This document shows, piece by piece, positions 43,904-53,550 of a stretch of DNA of 64,000 nucleotides. The stretch covers positions 1-64,000 of the forward strand of contig NZ_JADYUF010000002.1 of assembly GCF_021531655.1 (NCBI RefSeq), in the 5' to 3' direction. Both the position numbers and the translations under genes were made by a program. Positions within the stretch are counted from its first letter, which is position 1. Each line of letters starts with the position of its first letter. The stretch is from Leyella stercorea (GTDB taxonomy: Bacteria; Bacteroidota; Bacteroidia; Bacteroidales; Bacteroidaceae). The notes beneath the pieces are model-generated. The model did not search any database, had not been told where the DNA came from, and was given only the letters and a program-made list of their open reading frames with translations.

Positions 43904-44512
43904 ATGAAGTTAGCAATAATGACTCAATCCACATTCTTTGTGGAAGAAGACAAAATTCTTGCGGCCCTGTTCGAAGCCGGGTTGGATAATTTGCATCTTT
44001 ATAAGCCAGGCTCGTCGCCAATCTATTCAGAACGTCTACTATCGTTGCTTCCGAGCACAACATACAACAAGATTACCGTTCATGAGCACTTCTATCTGAA
44101 AGACGAATACAACCTTGCAGGCATTCACCTTGACGATGCTTCCATTCAGGAGCCAATAGGATACAAGGGACGAATAAGCCGCACATGCAAGCGAATTGAA
44201 GACCTCAAAGAGACAAAGAAAAGCTCGTCGTATGTTTTTCTTGGCAACATACTCAACAGCCAGTCGAATAAATCGGTACTCTCCGACCTCGATATGAACA
44301 GTCTGACAAAGGCTGCCGACTGCGGACTGATAGACAAGAAAGTTTACGCATTAGGCGGAATGAACATCGACAACATTCAATTTGCGCGCGACCTGGGATT
44401 TGGTGGAATAGTAATATGTGGCGACTTGTGGAACAGGTTCAACATACATCACCAAAGAGATTACAAGGAGCTGATAGCGCACTTTGAGAAACTCAGAAAG
44501 CTTGTAGGCTAA
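43904..44512 (+). CDS. ThiE/TenI-like thiamine phosphate synthase family protein
   Basis: The 202-residue protein has the TIM-barrel style of thiamine phosphate synthase and TenI: LDNLHLYKPGSSP, HEHFYLKDEYNLAGIHLDD, then YALGGMNIDN and GFGGIVICGDLW near the C-terminus. Key ThiE residues cannot all be confirmed, and there are no other thiamine genes or TPP riboswitch nearby, so a true ThiE role is uncertain. It stands between rpsA and prs with its own promoter. Confidence 0.7.
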   Translation: MKLAIMTQSTFFVEEDKILAALFEAGLDNLHLYKPGSSPIYSERLLSLLPSTTYNKITVHEHFYLKDEYNLAGIHLDDASIQEPIGYKGRISRTCKRIEDLKETKKSSSYVFLGNILNSQSNKSVLSDLDMNSLTKAADCGLIDKKVYALGGMNIDNIQFARDLGFGGIVICGDLWNRFNIHHQRDYKELIAHFEKLRKLVG

Positions 44513-44597
44513 AAAGAAACGTCAGTAGAAATTAGCCAAAAAGACAGCAAAATAGAGATTACAGAAAACTATAATATAACATAAAACAAATTAGGAA

Positions 44598-45542
44598 ATG
44601 AGTGAGCAAAACTCTTTTTTGGTATTCTCTGGTACTAACACGAGATACCTTGCAGAGAAAATCTGTCAAAGTTTGGGGTGTCCGTTAGGAAACTTGGTTG
44701 TAACAAAGTTCTCTGACGGCGAGTTTGCCGTATCATACGAAGAGTCTATACGTGGACGTGACGTGTTCCTCGTACAGAGCACATTCCCCAATTCAGACAA
44801 TCTGATGGAGCTTCTTCTTATGATCGACGCAGCCAAACGTGCATCAGCACGCAACATCATCGCCGTAATTCCTTACTTCGGATGGGCACGTCAGGACCGC
44901 AAGGACAAGCCACGTGTAAGCATTGGCGCCAAGCTCGTTGCCGACCTGCTTTCAGCTGCCGGCATCGACCGCCTTATCACTATGGACCTCCACGCCGACC
45001 AGATTCAGGGATTCTTCGATGTTCCTGTTGACCACCTGTATGCTTCTGGCGTTATCCTGCCCTACCTGCAGAGCCTCAACATCAGCACAGAGGATCTGGT
45101 TATCGCTTCGCCTGACGTAGGCGGTTCAAAGCGTGCCAGCACATACGCCAAGTATCTCGGCTGTCCGCTCGTACTCTGCAACAAGACACGTGCACGTGCC
45201 AATGTAGTTGAGAGCATCCAGATTATCGGCGACGTTAAGGGCAAGCACGTTGTTATCGTTGACGACATGGTTGACACAGCTGGTACTATCACCAAGGCTG
45301 CCGACGTCATGAAGGCTGCCGGAGCACTGAGCGTTCGTGCATGCGCATCTCACTGCGTAATGTCAGGTCCTGCTTCTGAGCGTGTACAGAACTCAGCTCT
45401 TGAGGAAATTGTCTTCACAGACTCTATCCCCTACTCTAACCGTTGCGCAAAGGTTAAGCAGCTATCAGTAGCTGACATGTTCGCTGAGACAATCCGCCGT
45501 GTCATCAGCAACGAAAGCATCAGCTCACAGTATCTCGTATAA
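44598..45542 (+). CDS. prs: Ribose-phosphate pyrophosphokinase
   Basis: Prs makes PRPP from ribose 5-phosphate and ATP for nucleotide, His and Trp synthesis. The 314-residue protein shows VTKFSDGEFAVSYEESIRG, the flexible-loop region PYFGWARQDRKDKPR, MDLHADQIQGFFDVPVDHL and the PRPP-binding loop VVIVDDMVDTAGTI. Length and motifs are normal. No promoter was found in the 85 bp after the ThiE-like gene, so it may be co-transcribed. An ISL3 remnant lies right behind it. Confidence 0.96.
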   Translation: MSEQNSFLVFSGTNTRYLAEKICQSLGCPLGNLVVTKFSDGEFAVSYEESIRGRDVFLVQSTFPNSDNLMELLLMIDAAKRASARNIIAVIPYFGWARQDRKDKPRVSIGAKLVADLLSAAGIDRLITMDLHADQIQGFFDVPVDHLYASGVILPYLQSLNISTEDLVIASPDVGGSKRASTYAKYLGCPLVLCNKTRARANVVESIQIIGDVKGKHVVIVDDMVDTAGTITKAADVMKAAGALSVRACASHCVMSGPASERVQNSALEEIVFTDSIPYSNRCAKVKQLSVADMFAETIRRVISNESISSQYLV

Positions 45543-45574
45543 TTTGCATAAGTTTTATTGCAATAACATACTCA

Positions 45575-45615
45575 CCACAAAAAAGGGAAGGCTTCACAGC
45601 TTTCCCTTTTTGTGG
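45575..45615 (+). terminator. Terminator of prs, overlapping the ISL3 end
   Basis: CCACAAAAAAGGGAA (45575-45589) pairs with TTCCCTTTTTGTGG (45602-45615), with one bulged A. The distal arm overlaps the left inverted repeat of the ISL3 remnant, so part of the present hairpin may come from the insertion. Confidence 0.65.
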
Positions 45616-46651
45616 TTCTTCCGTTAAACCCAAATCGGTCATTAGAAAATTTCGCTTTCATTTTGTCTTGGAATAGGACGGGAAAAGTCTATTGTGTTAG
45701 CATACAGATGCTATTGCAATGATACGTTCTACTATAATCTGACCTTTTGTACGAAAAAAATCTCTAATGACCGATTTGGATTAAATGCGTAGACGCTTGT
45801 CGTGTAGAGCGTATAGCTTTAACGTGAAGAACTCATCATTTCTGAATCCATACATTTGTCTTTTCAGCACTTTAATCTTGTTGTTTATACCTTCAGTAGG
45901 GCCATGATATCAGGTAGTCATACCATGCAAGTATATATGGCTTGTAGGCGTGCAAGGTAGAAGCCATTTTGACCAATGGCTGTATTTTTGAATCAATGGC
46001 ATGCAGTACCAATTCGTTAAGCACCAATTCTGCATCAGCCTTGTTGATTTGGTTGCATATTTCCCTCAAGTCTTCTTTCAGGTAATATGCAATTATCAAC
46101 GGTTCATTCAAGTTCAGCACATTGTAAAGTCTTGTCTTGTATTTGGCATCAAAGATGTCGTTGCCGTTTCTCAGCAATATCCAGCACGTGCCCTTGATTA
46201 TCTTATGCTTGTTCACGTCTTTCTCTGCATGTCACAACTGGCGGCGCAACTGGTCTATGGATATGTATCTGAGTTTAGAAAGGTCCGGGCTGCCATACTC
46301 CTTTTGCAGGAACTCCGTATGTCTGCGCTTCCCTTTTGCGAGATCTACATCCTCGTTCTTTATGCAGCCACAATCAGAACATTTGACACATTAAATCTTC
46401 ATCTCGACAAAAGTCTTTGAACAACCTAACGGTACGCTCATAAAGCGTCTGACCGTTAAACCATCACGGACTACATTATGGCTTCCACACTCCGGACAGC
46501 AAAGTTTGTCTGATGGAGTTTGGACATTCAAAACTATTTTATTACTTTCGCAACGCATATCCAAACATTCTTGCAAGGATATGTCAAAAGCTTTATTTTT
46601 CATAATAGAAATATTTTTTCTATCTATGCATTTAACGGAAGAACCACAAAA
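45608..46651 (-). mobile_element. ISL3-family insertion sequence remnant with internal deletion
   Basis: Inverted repeats of 21 bp (45608-45628 and 46631-46651, core GGTTCTTCCGTTAAA) bound the element. On the minus strand the transposase starts at ATG 46603 with its zinc-finger N-terminus (KLCCPECGSHNVV, then CSDCGC) and meets a stop after EMKI. After SKLRYISID it jumps to QLRRQL, so the catalytic DDE core is deleted. It then meets a TGA, resumes as DVNKHKIIKGTCWILLRNG and loses frame near 45905, where two bases are missing. The C-terminal frame continues as a typical ending, GINNKIKVLKRQMYGF, to the stop at 45783-45781. It is clearly non-functional. Confidence 0.85.
45629..45780. mobile_element. 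MITE-like insertion inside the ISL3 left end
   Basis: CCAAATCGGTCATTAGA (45630-45646) and its exact complement (45763-45779) are 17-bp terminal inverted repeats of a 152-bp segment without coding capacity. TTAAA flanks it on both sides (45624-45628 and 45781-45785), which looks like a target duplication. Removing the segment plus one TTAAA restores the normal ISL3 end, where the transposase stop codon runs directly into the terminal repeat, as in the intact right end. Confidence 0.75.
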
Positions 46652-46652
46652 T

Positions 46653-46712
46653 GTTATTGCGTAAATTCAAAAGTATCATTGCGTAAAAGGAGGTATCATT
46701 GCGTAAAAATAT
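46653..46712. repeat. Three 20-bp iteron-like direct repeats
   Basis: GTATCATTGCGTAAAA occurs at 46673-46688 and 46693-46708, and a weaker copy GTTATTGCGTAAATTC at 46653-46668, at a period of exactly 20 bp. The array begins right after the ISL3 right end and lies upstream of the FG-GAP gene promoter. Regular spacing suggests a protein-binding array. Confidence 0.7.
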
Positions 46713-46768
46713 GACGATTTTTATAAGAATCTGATAGTACATAAGTCTTTTTCTTGTTTTTTTTGTTA

Positions 46769-46776
46769 TATATTTG
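46769..46776 (+). promoter_or_regulatory. Promoter -7 box for the FG-GAP gene
   Basis: TATATTTG matches TAnnTTTG, 51 bp ahead of the ATG at 46827, and lies 60 bp after the iteron-like repeats. Confidence 0.5.
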
Positions 46777-46826
46777 CGATATGTAATGTTTTTTTTACGC
46801 CTAATGAACACTTAAAACTTAATGAT

Positions 46827-49800
46827 ATGAAAAATTTCAAACATTTTTTACTATTGGGCTTACTGTTATTGCCTGCAATACCGTTAAGCGCATAAACATT
46901 CGAGGAGGTATTTAAGAAGGGAGGGCAGAGGGTGCCTGCTTTCTATGATGACGTGAACAATGACGGCAAGTTGGAATACTTTTGGAATTATAATAAAGAT
47001 AAGATGCAATGGCTTTCTATTGATGGCAGCCTTATATTGGATTTGAATGCCATTAAAGATAATGGTATTTGTGCCGATAATATCAGGAATAATAGATATT
47101 TGAAGTTGCAGAAGCTGAATGGTGAGCCTTATTCTGGTTTTGCCTATTATGGAGTAGATTATTCATCAATAAAGTGAATGGTACTCATTCCTCGAAAAGG
47201 TAGTTATGTCTACCATGAGTTTGGTATGAAGAATACCACAGGTGCAACATGGGCAGATGTGAATCTTGACGGATTGGAGGACTTGCTGTATTGGGATAAT
47301 AGTGACGGTACGTATCGGCCTTACTTCAAAATCCAGAAAAGAGACGGTACGTTCACTACTCAGCCTATGCCCGTTGTTACTGATCCGGAGGAGCTGAAAT
47401 CGGCACAGTATGCTATGGCTGGCAACGGAGCTTTTACTATACGAACCAATGGAATGACTGCCTTTGCAAGCCCTAATAGCGGCTATTACAGCAAAGACCC
47501 GATGACAGTTGTCGACCTGAATCTTGACGGATATCCCGATTTTATTGACGAAAACGGCAACTCGCTCATTTCTTTAGGTAATGGGAAATATTATTCTGCC
47601 GCTTTCTCTTGAAGGGTGAAAGTGGCTGATGTCAATGGCGACGGACTGTCCGACTTGATAGTATACAGCAATGGAGAACTGAAGCTTAAATTGAATACGG
47701 GTACAGACTTTCAGGAGAAATCATTGTTGAGCAATCATGCCGTTGACGGTATCCATGTGTTGGATTGCAATGGTGATGGTTTGCTTGACATTCTGGTTAC
47801 GATACCTGGCAAAGAGAATAGCTTTATCGCATTCTTCAAGAATCATGGCAATGGTACGTTCAAGCGTAACGTCAAGTCGTTTACAGGAGAATATGAATGG
47901 AGTGCTCCTTACTTCATCAATAATAATGGTTTGCCAAGTTTATTTACTGTTGGCGATTTCATTTATAATAAGGAGAATCCAAGTTATGGCACATTAATAG
48001 GGGGACTTGTCACGATATGGAACTGGGATTCTGGCTTTAAGGTGACTCCATACTCTGTAAATCAAGACACACCTTATGCATTGGATTTGCCACCACGCGA
48101 TATAGACGGCGATGGTAAGATGGAATTCCCGGCATTTATACCTAGGAGTGATGGAGGAGCAGAAAAGAGTGGTATTTTCCGCTTTGCCGTTGATAAGGTA
48201 AATACTGCTCCTAAGAAGATGAAAGTGCCAGGCTTGGTGTTGGACAAATCTATAGGTATGTTGCGAGCAGAATGGGAGGCTGGTAGTGATGCCGAAAATG
48301 CAACGGGCGACTTGAGCTATGAATTTGAAATATCTTCGGATGGCGAGTACCTGTATCGTACTGACACCAAGAGTTTGTTTGGACTTGCCGCTGCTGGTGT
48401 TTGGGGTAAGAATAGTGTGTCTGCCCGTGTTCGTGCCATAGACGCATGTGGCATGAAGGGAGAATGGAGCGATTATGCACAGCTGAACGATATTTCTCAG
48501 TTGGCAACATTCGTTATCGACAAGAAGACTGTCAGCACATGTGATACTGTGTTTATGTCAAGTCTTAATGGGCAGAATTTTACTCTGAGAGGAAAACCTG
48601 ATGGTACAATCGTCACTTCTGATGACGGCAGACAGGGCATAATGTTTGATACATTCGGCAGGAAGCAGATTGAAGGCCTATGTTCCGACGGATTGACATA
48701 TGCCTTAGATGTCGAAGTTTTGCCTATAAGAATAGAGAATGTAGCCCCGTCTTTCATGTGTGGTGCTTTCTTTGACTATTTCCAAGAGGGGAGATTGCTT
48801 GATATGACTTATAAAGGTCTGTATGTTTATAATAAAGAGGCTAAATATGGCTATAATGATGGTAAGTTTGAGAAGCTGCCTGTCTTCAGACTTTCAGATG
48901 GAGTAAGCAATGACGTATTAGCAGCTTTTGATGCAAATATGGACGGCTTGCCTGATGTCTTGTGTTCACCTTTTAATACGTATAAAACACAGACTGTAAT
49001 AAATCTAGGTGATGGCGACTTCGAGATGTCTACGGATGCTTATACCTATGACGGTAAAGAATATTACGTGCGCTATCCTTATTATTATGTTGACCTGAAC
49101 AATGACGGCCTGCTGGATTATTATTCGTATGATTCAGATGCGTCCAAATATAAAGTTTATTATAATAATGGTGACGGCACATTTACTTCCAAACCATTGG
49201 ATTTTGGCGACTACACTTTGGGTGGATTTATTTCCGGGTCTTTTGCCGATTATGACAGAGATGTACGTATAGACGCATTGGCAAGTCTGACCAATAAAAA
49301 GAATAACAAGAATTGCTATGCTGTGGCTTTCAACAAAGACAATGGCAAATTCGATATTGTAGAGCTGGCTACAAGTATAAGCGATTGGAACGCTAATATA
49401 TATGACGTAGACGGAGATGGTTATATGGATTATGTTATGTCTGATAAGATTCTCAAAAACATGGGTAATCGTACTTTCGAAGAGCAAGCTTTAGGTCAGT
49501 TGCGTCCCGTCTACATCGACTTTGACTTGGATGGCAAACATGATTATCAGAGCAGTAACAGGATGGAGTTCACGATAAGTAATAATGGCAGTCCTGTGAC
49601 TTTCGAGAATTTACAACCCCAAAAATATATTTCGGGGAAAAGTGATTTTGTAGATTTTGTAGATGTAGACAATGACGGTGTGCCAGATCGTGTATATGGA
49701 GAAATAAATTTAATTAAACAAAAGTGTATCAACACTCCGCCTACTGCCCCAACTACCGTATATGCCAATCAGAAGAACGGCGAGTTTGTCATCTCATGGA

Positions 49801-51494
49801 GTGGCGCAACAGACAAGGAGAGCACGAATGCTCAGCTGCTGTACAATATAAGTATCAGGAAAAAGGGAGAGACTGGCGACGGCAGCTACATTTGGTCGCC
49901 GCTGAATGCTAACGATGACAATGCCAAGATGGCAAGAACTGGAATCAGGACATATTATCGTCAGGCAACAACCTTGCCTGTGCCAATCAGCAGATTCGAG
50001 GCTGGCAAGACAACAGATGATGGTGAGGTGAGAAATGATGGTACTATTGTTTGGAACACACCGGGTCTGAAGACCGTTCAGGCTGTGAGTGCAGCTAGTT
50101 CACAGGTACAGAGCACAGTTTATATCATGATTTATGAGCAGCCGTCGTTGGAGGTGAATGTGCCTGGCAAGGTGCTGGCTGGACAGACTATTGTGGTAGA
50201 TATGCCAAAATGTTTCGGTAATGAAGACGCCAAGGTATCGGTGTCTGCAGATAATGCAGAGGTGTCATATGATGCGAACAACAACCAAGCCATTGTTTCA
50301 ATACACGAAGATGTAGCTTATTGCTCATTGAAACTCAGTTATAGTGATGAAGTGTGGAGTTCTGCTGTTAAGAAGAATTATGATGTAGAGGTCGTAGGCG
50401 CTGGTTGGCAACCCCAGTTGGCTCAGGTGGTAGTGGCTAATGGACATAATGTATTGGAATGGAATGCAGGCCAGACATTGCCTGACGCCAGTATCTTCAC
50501 CGGTAAGGTCAATATATACCGTGAGACCAACGTTGCCGATAGCTACGAACTCATAGGAGAAGTAGAACTGGGAGCTGGCAAATATGTGGATAGCGATAGC
50601 CGTGCCGAAGTGAAGAGCTATCATTATATGATAACATTACCAACTGTCTATGGAGTGGAAAGTGCTCCAAGTCGTGTGCACTCTTCTGTTCATCTGATGG
50701 TGGATAAGGGTATGGGCAATGATATCAACCTACATTGGACTCCCTATGAGGGAGCTGACATAGCACAGTATGTGATATTCGCAGGTGCTACCCCTGAAAA
50801 CATGCAAGTTGTAGAGATATTGTCAGGTTATTCTCGTAGCTTTGTATATCGTCGTACGTCAGATGATGCCACTTACTATGCTATCGGAATGAAGCTGAAG
50901 AGTGAAGTCATGAACAGCAGAGCAAAGCGCGCTGTGGCTAAGCAAGAAAATATCATGTCAAATGTGATATGCAGTAAGGAAGCTTATGCTGTCAAACTAG
51001 TTACGAATATTGAAATTCAGACAGAGGAAACCGATGCAACTATTTCGGAGACTCAGACTACTATACATCTGAAGGCATGGGTAACTCCTGTATTGGCTAC
51101 TATTGCTAATGTGGAATGGAGTGTTGTGGAAGGGACTGAATTTGCAACCATCGACAAGAATGGAGTCTTTACAGCCAAGATGGGCAACAAGGCTGGTTCT
51201 GTAGTTGTCCAGGCCAAGGCTATAGACGGCTCTGAGGTGGTGGCTAAGCGTACCTTTACCGTGCCTAAGGCAACGGAAGTTTCAACAGTAACGGATGATG
51301 TGTCTGCAGCAAGAATAATTTCGGGGTATGGCAATATCTTTGTAAAGAATGCTACCGGATTGATTATGACAACAACTGCTAATGGCGCCGTAGTTCATAG
51401 ATCTGTAGTAGATGGCGAACGCAAGGTTTATTTACCTGCGGGTATTTATATCGTCAAGATAGACAGTTTGGTGAAGAAAGTTGTTGTAAGATAG
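46827..51494 (+). pseudogene. Large FG-GAP/VCBS surface protein with three in-frame stops
   Basis: A single frame of 1556 codons runs from ATG 46827 to TAG 51494 and is broken by TAA at 46893-46895, TGA at 47175-47177 and TGA at 47610-47612. Translation resumes in the same frame each time, so there is no indel. The start encodes a signal peptide (MKNFKHFLLLGLLLLPAIPL) and the first stop falls just after it. The body has calcium-binding FG-GAP repeats such as DVNGDGLSDL, DANMDGLPDV, DLNNDGLLDY and DVDGDGYMDY. Then come fibronectin-like parts (from about 49740) and an Ig-like domain (about 51000-51270). The C-terminal tail GIYIVKIDSLVKKVVVR resembles type IX secretion sorting domains. The longest open part, 47616-51494, is 1292 codons. 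Confidence 0.85.
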
Positions 51495-51504
51495 ATTGTG
51501 TAAC

Positions 51505-51548
51505 ATGTCACGCATCCTTATTCCATTTGGCATAAGGGCGCGTGACAT
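51505..51548 (+). terminator. Hairpin after the FG-GAP gene
   Basis: ATGTCACGC (51505-51513) pairs with GCGTGACAT (51540-51548), with a further inner CCTTAT/ATAAGG stem (51516-51521 with 51532-51537). No T-run follows, so termination is plausible but not certain. Confidence 0.55.
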
Positions 51549-51605
51549 TTATAGAATTGACAAATATTACCTCGTTAAAATATTCTAATAAAGAGTATGC
51601 TTCCT

Positions 51606-51635
51606 TTTGTTTCTGCATGAAAATCTGTAACTTTG
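51606..51635 (+). promoter_or_regulatory. Promoter of the Nif3-like gene
   Basis: TTTG (51606-51609) and TAACTTTG (51628-51635) are 18 bp apart, with a 44-bp leader. Confidence 0.75.
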
Positions 51636-51679
51636 CAGCATATTACATATATTATCTACATATATAAAGGCTGAAAAGC

Positions 51680-52465
51680 GTGAAAATAAAGGAAGTAACC
51701 AAGGCCCTTGAACGTTTCGCGCCTCTGCCCTTGCAGGAAAGCTGGGATAATGCTGGCCTGCAAGTTGGACTGACAGAGGCGGAAGTATCAGGGGCATTAT
51801 TGTGTCTGGACGTTACGTGCCAGATTGTGGACGAGGCCATACAGAAGGGCTGCACCCTCATTGTGTCGCACCATCCGCTGATATTCCGTAAACTTGCCAG
51901 ACTGACTGGCGAGGACTATGTGCAGCAGGCCGTGATAAAGGCGCTTGCCAACAGCATCGTGATAATGTCGATGCACACGAATATGGACAATGCACGGGGC
52001 GGCGTTAACTTCAAGATTGCCGAGAAGATGGGGCTGCACAATGTGCACTTCATGTCGACAAAGATGGTAGACGGATTGGAGTGTGGTTCGGGAGTGATAG
52101 GAGAGTTTGAGGAACCTATGGCTGCCGACGACTTCATCATCCTGCTCAAGAAGGCATTCTGCGTGGAGTGTGTCGAAGCCAACCAACTACTGCGCCGACC
52201 CATAAAGACGGTGGCTATGTGTGGCGGCTCTGGCTCATTCCTGTTGGACGAGGCTGTGGAGGCTGGTGCCGATGCTTTCCTTACTGGCGAGATGCACTAT
52301 CATGAGTACTTCGGACGCGAACAGCAGATACAGATAGCCGTGATAGGCCACTATCAGAGCGAACAGTATACGAGCGAGATTTTCCGCGACATCATTGAGC
52401 GTGAGTGTCAGGGCGTGAAGTGCTTCATAGCCGAGACGTGTACCAATCCGATAATGTATTTTTAA
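51680..52465 (+). CDS. Nif3-like dinuclear metal protein (YbgI family)
   Basis: The 261-residue protein belongs to the Nif3/YbgI family, which forms toroidal hexamers with two metals per subunit and is sometimes annotated as GTP cyclohydrolase 1 type 2. Metal ligands are visible in LIVSHHPLIF, MSMHTNMDN and LTGEMHYHE. The start is a GTG at 51680, supported by the N-terminus MKIKEVTKALERFAPLPLQESWDN. The precise function is unresolved. It precedes the zinc-ribbon coiled-coil gene by 28 bp, a pairing common in bacteria. Confidence 0.92.
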   Translation: MKIKEVTKALERFAPLPLQESWDNAGLQVGLTEAEVSGALLCLDVTCQIVDEAIQKGCTLIVSHHPLIFRKLARLTGEDYVQQAVIKALANSIVIMSMHTNMDNARGGVNFKIAEKMGLHNVHFMSTKMVDGLECGSGVIGEFEEPMAADDFIILLKKAFCVECVEANQLLRRPIKTVAMCGGSGSFLLDEAVEAGADAFLTGEMHYHEYFGREQQIQIAVIGHYQSEQYTSEIFRDIIERECQGVKCFIAETCTNPIMYF

Positions 52466-52493
52466 CTTGTCACATAACATATATATATAAACT

Positions 52494-53345
52494 ATGGCAA
52501 AAAAGGAATCAGAAATTTCAGTAGAGAGCAAACTGCAGACTCTCTATCAGCTTCAGGCTACTCTCTCGGCTATCGACGAGAAACGTGCGTTGCGTGGCGA
52601 ACTTCCTCTTGAGGTGCAGGACCTTGAGGACGAGATTGCTGGACTCAAGACTCGTATTGAGCATATTGAGGGCGACATCAACGATTTTCAGCAGGCTGTA
52701 GCCCAGAAGCAGGGCGAGATTAAGGAGGCTGAGGAGAGTGTGGAGCGATATAAGAAGCAACTCGACGAGGTGCGCAACAACCGCGAGTATGACACTCTGA
52801 CCAAGGAGATTGAGTTCCAGAGCCTCGAAATCGAGCTTTGCAACAAGAAGATCAAGGAGGCAAACGCTAAGGTTGAAGACAAGAAGCGCGAGCTGGTTCG
52901 CACCAACGACCTCATCAACGACCGTCAGCAGGCGCTTGAGGAGAAGAAGAGCGAACTCGACGAAATCATGCAGGAGACTCGCGAGGAGGAGCAAGTGCTC
53001 AAGGCTAAGGCCGAGGAACTGGAGACTAAGATTGAGCCGCGTCTGCTCTCAAGCTTCAAGCGCATCCGTAAGAATGCCCGCAACGGTCTGGGTATTGTCT
53101 ATGTACAGCGTGACGCTTGCGGTGGCTGCTTCAACAAGATTCCGCCACAGCGACAGCTCGACATCAAGATGCACAAGAAGGTTATCGTTTGCGAGTACTG
53201 CGGACGTATCATGATCGACCCTGAGTTGGCTGGCGTTAAGACTGTAGAGACTGAGGTTGTCGACGATAAGCCAAAGCGCAAGCGTGCCACAACACGCAAG
53301 ACTGCTTCGAAGAAGTCGGAGGAGTCGGAGACAAAGCTCAGCTAA
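52494..53345 (+). CDS. Zinc-ribbon coiled-coil protein (C4-type)
   Basis: The 283-residue protein has a long Glu/Lys-rich coiled coil (about residues 10-190) followed by a C4 zinc ribbon: ACGGCFNKIPP and, 24 residues on, CEYCGRIM. The fold type is that of the CT398/DUF164-like family, known as a partner in several bacteria, though the role is unsettled. The C-terminal 25 residues are basic (KPKRKRATTRKTASKK), which suggests nucleic-acid contact. It is co-oriented with the Nif3-like gene. Confidence 0.9.
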   Translation: MAKKESEISVESKLQTLYQLQATLSAIDEKRALRGELPLEVQDLEDEIAGLKTRIEHIEGDINDFQQAVAQKQGEIKEAEESVERYKKQLDEVRNNREYDTLTKEIEFQSLEIELCNKKIKEANAKVEDKKRELVRTNDLINDRQQALEEKKSELDEIMQETREEEQVLKAKAEELETKIEPRLLSSFKRIRKNARNGLGIVYVQRDACGGCFNKIPPQRQLDIKMHKKVIVCEYCGRIMIDPELAGVKTVETEVVDDKPKRKRATTRKTASKKSEESETKLS

Positions 53346-53354
53346 ATTAATTGA

Positions 53355-53508
53355 GAGTTCGTTCAAGTTGAGAGTTGAGAATGGAGAGTTGAGAGTTATG
53401 ATATGCTTTGATATTAAGTGTTTAGCTTGGTAATCATAACTCTCAATTCTCAACTTTCAATTCTCAACTTTCAATTCTCAACTCTCAACTTTCAACTCTC
53501 AATTGTTT
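53355..53508. repeat. GTTGAGAGTTGA intergenic repeat
   Basis: Forward copies (AGTTGAGAGTTGAGAAT, GGAGAGTTGAGAGTTATGAT) lie at 53361-53402. Many inverse copies (CAACTCTCAACTTTCAACT type) fill 53430-53508, and ATCATAACTCTC pairs back to GAGAGTTATGAT. The same family forms the hairpin at 27569-27607. It can fold into a long imperfect stem and may end the upstream transcript. Confidence 0.7.
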
Positions 53509-53550
53509 TAATTCCTAACTCCTAATTCCTATTCCTAACTCCTATCTACT

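Noticed and set aside
46893..47612. Recoding of TGA as tryptophan or selenocysteine in the FG-GAP gene
   Set aside because: Other genes here end normally with TGA (for example at 61961 and 33146), one of the stops is TAA, and no selenocysteine insertion hairpin was evident. Plain nonsense changes are simpler.
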